From: Planctomycetaceae bacterium
GTDB lineage: Bacteria; Planctomycetota; Planctomycetia; Pirellulales; Lacipirellulaceae
Length of the DNA stretch: 9,879 bases
NCBI GenBank assembly: GCA_002713555.1
Contig: PATG01000130.1
Location: 3,778 to 13,656, forward strand
Reading direction: 5' to 3'
Shown here: piece after piece, positions 4,978 through 9,879 of the stretch
Position numbering within the stretch: position 1 is the first letter of the stretch
Layout of the letters: each line of letters opens with the position of its first letter
Notes under the pieces: generated by a model
What the model saw: the letters and a program-made list of their open reading frames with translations, nothing else
Databases searched by the model: none
Told to the model about the DNA's origin: nothing
Made by a program: the position numbers and the translations under genes

Positions 4978-7900
4978 CTACTTTATCTGCCCAAGTTCTG
5001 AAAGGTAGCGAATGAGGTCCAGTAACTGCGACTGTGTAAGCACCGAGGTCAGTCCTGCGGGCATGGGACTGCCGGCGAGTTGCGTTTCTTCGATGTTCTC
5101 TTTCTTGATCAGAAGTGTCTCTTGACTGTCGAGTTTCTGGATGAGCACGTCTCCTGAGGCCTGGCTCGCCTTGGTATGACGCTCGTACCCCTGGTGTACG
5201 ATGCCGCCGTCAGTAAAGACCTGGACGACCGTGTAACCTTCCTTGATTTGCCGGTTGGGCCATAGTAACTCTTCGACGATCCGCTCGGCAGAGAGCGTTG
5301 TGCCTATCGCAGTCAAGTCGGGCGCAGAGACGCCGCCGACGCCGCCGACCTTGTGGCAAGAGGTGCAGGCAAGGGAGTGGAACAGCAGGGACCCCTCGTT
5401 GGCGTTGCCTTGCTTTCTGGCGTCGGATGCTAGTTGCCGAACATACGTTTCGTTGAAGTCGGGCGTCTTTGTCCGGGCGCCCAGAGACTGGCTCAGCACG
5501 TTGAACAGTATCTTGTCGGATCTACCGGTCGAGAAGAGGGCTCTCACTAGTTGCTTTGCGGCGGCCGGTTCGAGTCGCGCTGTCTGAATCGCGGATGCCA
5601 AGGCTTCGACGGCGCCCGGACGATTCAGGAAGGCCAAAATGACGGCGCTCGCGTCGGATGATTGGACTTCCTTCGGGCCACGGGCGAACAGGTCGGCGAC
5701 ATAGTGTGCAGCAGCCTCGGCATCGACGTCGACGAGCGACCTGACAGCGGCGGCGCGGAGAGTCGGCGGGTGGGGCGCTTGGGCGTACGCTCCAAGAACG
5801 TCGCGGCAACTCGGTTCTTGCATGTCGACCAGGGCGCGGAACGCAGCGGAGCGTACTTGCACGGGCAGCTGATCGCTGTTCGCGGCAGCCAAGACTCTTT
5901 GCTTGGTTTCGGAGACTTGCCAAATGCCTGCCAGGGTGAGAGCACAGGCTTGCACTTGAGAGTGCGACTGAGTCAAGAGATGCCCCAGCAAACCAGCCAG
6001 ATCTCCTTCCGGGCGGAGCTTTCGAAATCGGGCAACTTCGATTAGCTGGGAAAGTGTTTTTGCGTGGGCAGCGGCATCATAGCGGCTTGAGGACTTGAAT
6101 TGCGATTCGTCGAGGCCATAGTCCAGCCAGTCTTTCCCGTCGCCGACTGCCAAGATCGCTGCAATTGCCGGCGAGCGCGCCTCAGAGGATAAACTGTTGG
6201 AATCGACAAGATTCTTCAAACCTTCCAGAACCTCATCGCCTCCCGACTCGTTCAATACGGCCGCGAGATGGCTTGGCCTGGCAAACGTCAACTCTCCACG
6301 TTGGAAGGCAGGCATCCACATTGGCCGAAGATGATGCACCGTTTGTTTGAAGGCGAAATCGATCCATTCGTCCCGCGGAGAGTCGACGACTCGCGCTGCT
6401 GTCTCGATCGCTGACTGCGTACCCGTTTCGGCGCATGCGACAACTGCTTCTACCCGGACGAGTGCATCCTGATCGGCGATGCGGCTTGCGAGCAGTTGCA
6501 AGGGATTTTCCAACCGATCATGCCAGCGGCCGACGAGGCGAGTCGCGTAGGCGCGGGCCATTGGCTGCTGCGCCTCGAGCAATCTACCCAGCAAACTCGG
6601 CTCGACCACCTCAATCGTCGCATAGGCGCCCAAAGCTTCGTACAGATGGTGCTCGTATTCCGGCAGTTTTGGATCGAGCGAGCGGACCCATTTGTTAAGG
6701 GAACTGGCAACCTGAAGAGCATCATGCTGGGTGAGCGCTCGCTTGGCTTGATAACGAGTCCACTGCTCCGGCGCGGTGAGCGCATCGAGCAACTGGTCGA
6801 TCGTTGCCTCGGCAAGATTGGGCGGCTTGAGGGCAGGAGCGGTGCTCGAAATACGCCAGATTCGCCCATGCGCTTTGTCGCGCGTCGGATCGCGATAAAG
6901 GTTCTCCTGGTGACAAGTGATTGGGTTGTACCAGTCGACAACATAGATGGCGCCGTCGGGGCCAACTCTCACATCGACGGGGCGAAAGTTGCGATGCGCC
7001 GACTGCAGGATGGGTTCTTTCCACTCCAGCGAGAATCCCGATCCTTCGCGCTGGACCGAAAATCGTCTGACGGTGTTGGACTTGAAATGGTTGACGACAA
7101 AATCGCCCTGCATCGATTCGGGAAGATGTCGCCCATCCAGGACGTCGATGCCGCAGTAGCCCTCATCCTGGCCAATCGTGCGTAAACGTGCTCCCTGCGC
7201 CGTGGGCGACAGGCCTGGCGACAGCCAATGGATGCCTCCGGCGCCGTCACAGCTGAAGAGCTGGCCCCAGCGGTCGAAGACCACGCCCCACGGGTTGCCC
7301 GCCGCGGTATGATCATCGAGGAACGGAAGAAGTTGCAGGCGCCTGGGGCGGATTCGATAGAAACCCGACCTGTACAGGTTGCTCGCTCCCCAGGGAGTTT
7401 CCACGCGCGACTCGATCCCGTCGCCCTGGCCAAGATACAATTCGCCCCCGGGGCCCCAAATAAACGAGTTGATTGTCTGGTGCGTGTCGCCCGTTCCAAA
7501 ACCACTGAGTAGTACTTTCCGCTTGTCCGCCCGGCCATCGCCGTCCGTGTCCTGCAAAAAGAGCATTTCGGCGCCTTGTCCTACGTAAACGCCGCCCTCT
7601 CCTAACTCGATGCCCGTCGGAATGTTGAGTCCCTCAGCAAAAACGGTCGACTTGTCGGCTCGACCGTCGTTGTCGGTGTCTTCCAAGACGATGATCTTGT
7701 CATTGGGAAGATCGCCGGGGAAAACATGCGGATAGGTCGTAGTAACGGTCACGTACATGCGCCCTGCGGGGTCCCAGCGCAAGTGAAGCGGCGAGGTCAA
7801 CCCTTCGTTTTCCGACGCAAACAGATTCACCTGGAGCCCGTCCGTAGTGCGGAATGCCTTCAGCTCCATTTCGATGTCAGCGTTGGGAGCACCGTGAAGT

Positions 7901-8853
7901 ACTTCCGGCTCAGGTCGACTCGGTCCAGGATCGTCATCGCCGCTTGCGATCTGCCACACCCGCTCTTCTGCACGCTGGATCAGCGGAAGGAGTTTTTTCC
8001 ACTCTTCCCGGAAAGGGATGTAGTCTTTCCCACCCCGAGTGAAGCCTCGCTCAGAGTCATCGCCGTAGAGCAATTTCCAGTTGGCCGGTCGCCAGTAGTC
8101 GAACCACAGACGATGTTTTTCGATGACCGCGATGCGCAACGTTTCCAGATCGGAATCGGCAGGAACTTGAATACCAAGTTTTCGCGTGATCTCCGCGGCA
8201 ATTCTTGACTGGGACTCGGCGGTGATGTGCATTCCATTGTCAGTCAGCCCCTGCCCTGCATTGGTGAACAAGTCGACCAGTACCAGGTCGCGAGATTCCG
8301 CGATCTTGGCGATCGCCTCGACATAGAGCGCAAGATCGGCGTTGCGCTTTGACAAGTCGGGAATCAAAGTGCTAGGCGCCGTCTCAAACGGAGTGGGGGT
8401 AACGAGAACGATGAGTCGCGCTTGTTTACTGAATGCGTCGATGAGTTCTTCGTAAGCGCCTACAAACTCGTCGAGCCGGTCGGCTCCACTCAACGATTCC
8501 AGACGACCATACTGCGCGATGACCACGGTGGCGCCCGTGCGCTGTAACTGCTGGTCGCGATCGCCGAATCCGTCGGTGCGCCATCGTTCGATGACGCTCC
8601 CTTGCCCGAAGACAGTATCTGCCTCCCACGCGAAGTCGCGAAACCGAGGCCGGGCCGCCGGGAACGCCTTGGTGAGTATCGCCTCCAGATACCCGGCCTG
8701 CTGCAAGCGCACCATGTTGGCGCCTCCGGCGAACAAGACAACATCCTGGTCGATCAAAGTAAACTTCTGCTCAGCTTGCGAGGTGGCAGTCCCGCCAATT
8801 GCCAGGACGACCGCCAGCCAACATTTGCAAAATCTTGTACTGCGCACGATCAT
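4978..8853 (-). CDS. PVC-type haem-binding protein: SGNH-like, beta-propeller dehydrogenase, HEAT repeats, cytochrome c
   Basis: A 1291-residue secreted protein. Residues 1-28 are a signal peptide (basic MIVRSTRFCK, hydrophobic core, likely cleavage after TSQA), so it acts in the periplasm. Next come an SGNH-hydrolase-like domain (about 33-227, block V TDNGMHIT), a linker with the WFDYWRPANW segment (250-259), then a propeller of the PVC membrane-bound dehydrogenase type (about 330-670). The propeller holds two Asp-rich calcium-like loops, DTDNDGRAD (392-400) and DTDGDGRAD (435-443), and YVVDWYNPITCH (637-648). HEAT-like helices fill about 680-1110. The C-terminal cytochrome has CTSCH (1163-1167) and a likely axial Met1264 in SPMPAG. 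The family is planctomycete/PVC-typical; substrates are mostly unproven, and sugar or polyol oxidation is the usual guess. I chose the ATG at 8853 because it gives a clean signal peptide and begins 2 nt after the oxidoreductase stop, implying coupled translation. The SGNH nucleophile Ser is absent (FAGGAN). Confidence 0.88.
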   Translation of the reverse strand: MIVRSTRFCKCWLAVVLAIGGTATSQAEQKFTLIDQDVVLFAGGANMVRLQQAGYLEAILTKAFPAARPRFRDFAWEADTVFGQGSVIERWRTDGFGDRDQQLQRTGATVVIAQYGRLESLSGADRLDEFVGAYEELIDAFSKQARLIVLVTPTPFETAPSTLIPDLSKRNADLALYVEAIAKIAESRDLVLVDLFTNAGQGLTDNGMHITAESQSRIAAEITRKLGIQVPADSDLETLRIAVIEKHRLWFDYWRPANWKLLYGDDSERGFTRGGKDYIPFREEWKKLLPLIQRAEERVWQIASGDDDPGPSRPEPEVLHGAPNADIEMELKAFRTTDGLQVNLFASENEGLTSPLHLRWDPAGRMYVTVTTTYPHVFPGDLPNDKIIVLEDTDNDGRADKSTVFAEGLNIPTGIELGEGGVYVGQGAEMLFLQDTDGDGRADKRKVLLSGFGTGDTHQTINSFIWGPGGELYLGQGDGIESRVETPWGASNLYRSGFYRIRPRRLQLLPFLDDHTAAGNPWGVVFDRWGQLFSCDGAGGIHWLSPGLSPTAQGARLRTIGQDEGYCGIDVLDGRHLPESMQGDFVVNHFKSNTVRRFSVQREGSGFSLEWKEPILQSAHRNFRPVDVRVGPDGAIYVVDWYNPITCHQENLYRDPTRDKAHGRIWRISSTAPALKPPNLAEATIDQLLDALTAPEQWTRYQAKRALTQHDALQVASSLNKWVRSLDPKLPEYEHHLYEALGAYATIEVVEPSLLGRLLEAQQPMARAYATRLVGRWHDRLENPLQLLASRIADQDALVRVEAVVACAETGTQSAIETAARVVDSPRDEWIDFAFKQTVHHLRPMWMPAFQRGELTFARPSHLAAVLNESGGDEVLEGLKNLVDSNSLSSEARSPAIAAILAVGDGKDWLDYGLDESQFKSSSRYDAAAHAKTLSQLIEVARFRKLRPEGDLAGLLGHLLTQSHSQVQACALTLAGIWQVSETKQRVLAAANSDQLPVQVRSAAFRALVDMQEPSCRDVLGAYAQAPHPPTLRAAAVRSLVDVDAEAAAHYVADLFARGPKEVQSSDASAVILAFLNRPGAVEALASAIQTARLEPAAAKQLVRALFSTGRSDKILFNVLSQSLGARTKTPDFNETYVRQLASDARKQGNANEGSLLFHSLACTSCHKVGGVGGVSAPDLTAIGTTLSAERIVEELLWPNRQIKEGYTVVQVFTDGGIVHQGYERHTKASQASGDVLIQKLDSQETLLIKKENIEETQLAGSPMPAGLTSVLTQSQLLDLIRYLSELGQIK

Positions 8854-8855
8854 TT

Positions 8856-9879
8856 TCAAACCTGTTGGAACTCGGCAGGGCCAGCAGAGGAGGCTTCCAC
8901 TCCGCTCAGTTCGATCCACTGACGCTGGCGTGCTGAAGTAACCACCGCGTCGACAAAGACTTGCACACGCCAAGCATCTTGCATGTCCGGCCAATCGTTC
9001 TGTGAATCACGGTCGTCGCCGGAATTACCGGCAAGGTGTTTACTCAGGGCCGGGAAGACTACACTGCCAAAGCGGTTTTCGGGAATATCTTCGGTGATGG
9101 TTTCAACTACACTTGCCGGATCGGGACTGTCGCTGAATCGCAACTCTCCCGAGAATCGGTCGATCGCGAGCGAACCGTCTGTGCCATGCAGCTCTAATTC
9201 GGGCGCAAACCCTTTGCGGTAATAGCTCGCGTGAGAAAGAATCATGCAGCCGCGGACCCCGCTGGGGAATCTGAGCAGCAGCTGACAAAAGTCGGGAGTC
9301 CCACCACCCCGACTCGCGCCGGCATTCGCGTGCTGCTCGCACCAGGCAATCGCCTCGCCCAAATCGACCTCACCGACATCCGGCTTCGCGGGCATGACCG
9401 TTTCGGAATGCGCCACGACGCTCTGTGCTTCCTCGCGTAGGATGAAACGAATCGTGTCGTAGGCATGCGAACCAACGTCGGCAATCGAACCGGCGGCCGA
9501 CAGTCGGGCGTCGTCACGCCACGTGTAGGGCATGTTCGTCGGCCGCGGATTGTGCCAACGGTAGACGACACCCTGCACAACGCCCAGACGGCCCTCATCG
9601 ACATATTGCCGCGCCCGTAGGAAAAGCGGATGGTAGCGCGTCCAATAGGGGACAAAGTGAAACACGCCCGCCTTGCGAAGCGCCTGCCACATCGTATACG
9701 CCTGCCGGGCGTCGATCCCGACAGGTTTTTCGCAGACGACATGCTTTTGGCGCGCTGCACACTCCATGACAGGCTCGAAATGAAGTGCATCGGGCGTCAG
9801 CACCAATACCAGATCGACCTCGGGATGCTCGACGACCTCTTGCCACTGGTCGGTGACGAGCGCAGCCCCGTCGAGGCTG
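8856..9879 (-). CDS. Gfo/Idh/MocA family oxidoreductase (5' end outside window)
   Basis: Partial gene; 340 residues are visible and the N-terminal part of the Rossmann fold, with the glycine-rich NAD(P) loop, lies beyond the right edge. The frame is open to the edge, so the TTG at 9806 is not the start. Seen are the segment VVEHPEVDLVLVLTPDALHF (visible residues 15-34), the family hallmark EKP in HVVCEKPVG (50-52), the second-domain motif SIADVGSHAYD (131-141) with the conserved Asp and His of the active site, and the closing helix WRVQVFVDAVVTSAR. Members oxidise or reduce sugars and polyols with NAD(P), for example at C3, or act as nucleotide-sugar dehydrogenases; the exact substrate is unknown. 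The stop TGA is followed by two A bases and the ATG of the haem-protein gene, so the two are in one operon. Whether it has a Tat signal, common in planctomycete members, cannot be seen. Confidence 0.9.
   Translation of the reverse strand, partial: SLDGAALVTDQWQEVVEHPEVDLVLVLTPDALHFEPVMECAARQKHVVCEKPVGIDARQAYTMWQALRKAGVFHFVPYWTRYHPLFLRARQYVDEGRLGVVQGVVYRWHNPRPTNMPYTWRDDARLSAAGSIADVGSHAYDTIRFILREEAQSVVAHSETVMPAKPDVGEVDLGEAIAWCEQHANAGASRGGGTPDFCQLLLRFPSGVRGCMILSHASYYRKGFAPELELHGTDGSLAIDRFSGELRFSDSPDPASVVETITEDIPENRFGSVVFPALSKHLAGNSGDDRDSQNDWPDMQDAWRVQVFVDAVVTSARQRQWIELSGVEASSAGPAEFQQV

Noticed and set aside
4195..4978. UAG recoded as an amino acid, suggested by three amber codons in or near conserved frames
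   Set aside because: TAG also ends the dioxygenase, symporter and haem-protein genes at natural C-termini, so it is an ordinary stop here. Truncation and point mutation explain the cases better.
8854..8994. Upstream start of the haem protein giving 47 extra residues
   Set aside because: The extension is Cys/Arg-rich, overlaps the oxidoreductase gene and would bury the signal peptide. The ATG at 8853 fits much better.
1..9879. CRISPR array, insertion sequence, phage or toxin-antitoxin genes
   Set aside because: No regularly spaced repeats, transposase or integrase motifs, or terminal inverted repeats were seen. The tRNA next to a gene remnant hints at a past deletion, but no second copy of the tRNA 3' end (att site) is in the window.

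Overview
The window looks like chromosomal DNA of a planctomycete, most likely from the Pirellulaceae or relatives. The main evidence is a 1291-residue PVC-type haem-binding protein with the architecture SGNH-like, beta-propeller, HEAT repeats, cytochrome c (CxxCH), a combination typical of Planctomycetes and relatives. Further support comes from a DUF1080 protein beside it and a broken piece of a planctomycete cytochrome (PSCyt1) gene. The assignment rests on protein families only; no marker gene is present.

Layout. Bases 1-417 hold no gene I can support. A phytanoyl-CoA dioxygenase-like gene (418-1254, plus strand) converges on everything else, which is on the minus strand. Reading the minus strand from the right edge, the order is: a Gfo/Idh/MocA oxidoreductase cut by the window edge (9879-8856); the large haem protein, starting 2 nt after the oxidoreductase stop (8853-4978); a DUF1080 / 3-keto-disaccharide hydrolase-like gene with no visible signal peptide (4956-4345); a decayed PSCyt1 fragment (4318-4058); tRNA-Pro(GGG) (3902-3829); a FGGY sugar kinase (3737-2358); and a RhaT-type L-rhamnose/H+ symporter (2328-1285).

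How the genes may work together. Kinase and symporter are 29 nt apart and form a sugar uptake and phosphorylation pair, probably for L-rhamnose or a similar deoxysugar; isomerase and aldolase are not in the window. The oxidoreductase, haem protein and DUF1080 gene form a second tight cluster. By family knowledge this could be an oxidise-then-cleave route for sugars or glycosides: a 3-keto sugar is made by the oxidoreductase or the propeller, cleaved by the DUF1080 protein, and electrons leave through the C-terminal cytochrome. That link is inference.

The points most worth a second look are the PSCyt1 remnant, which no long open frame shows because an amber codon splits it; the DUF1080 gene that starts in the frame of its upstream neighbour after two amber stops; the lack of a nucleophilic serine in the SGNH-like domain; the HxG rather than HxD/E iron-site motif in the dioxygenase; and a 15-bp tandem repeat that carries the dioxygenase stop codon.
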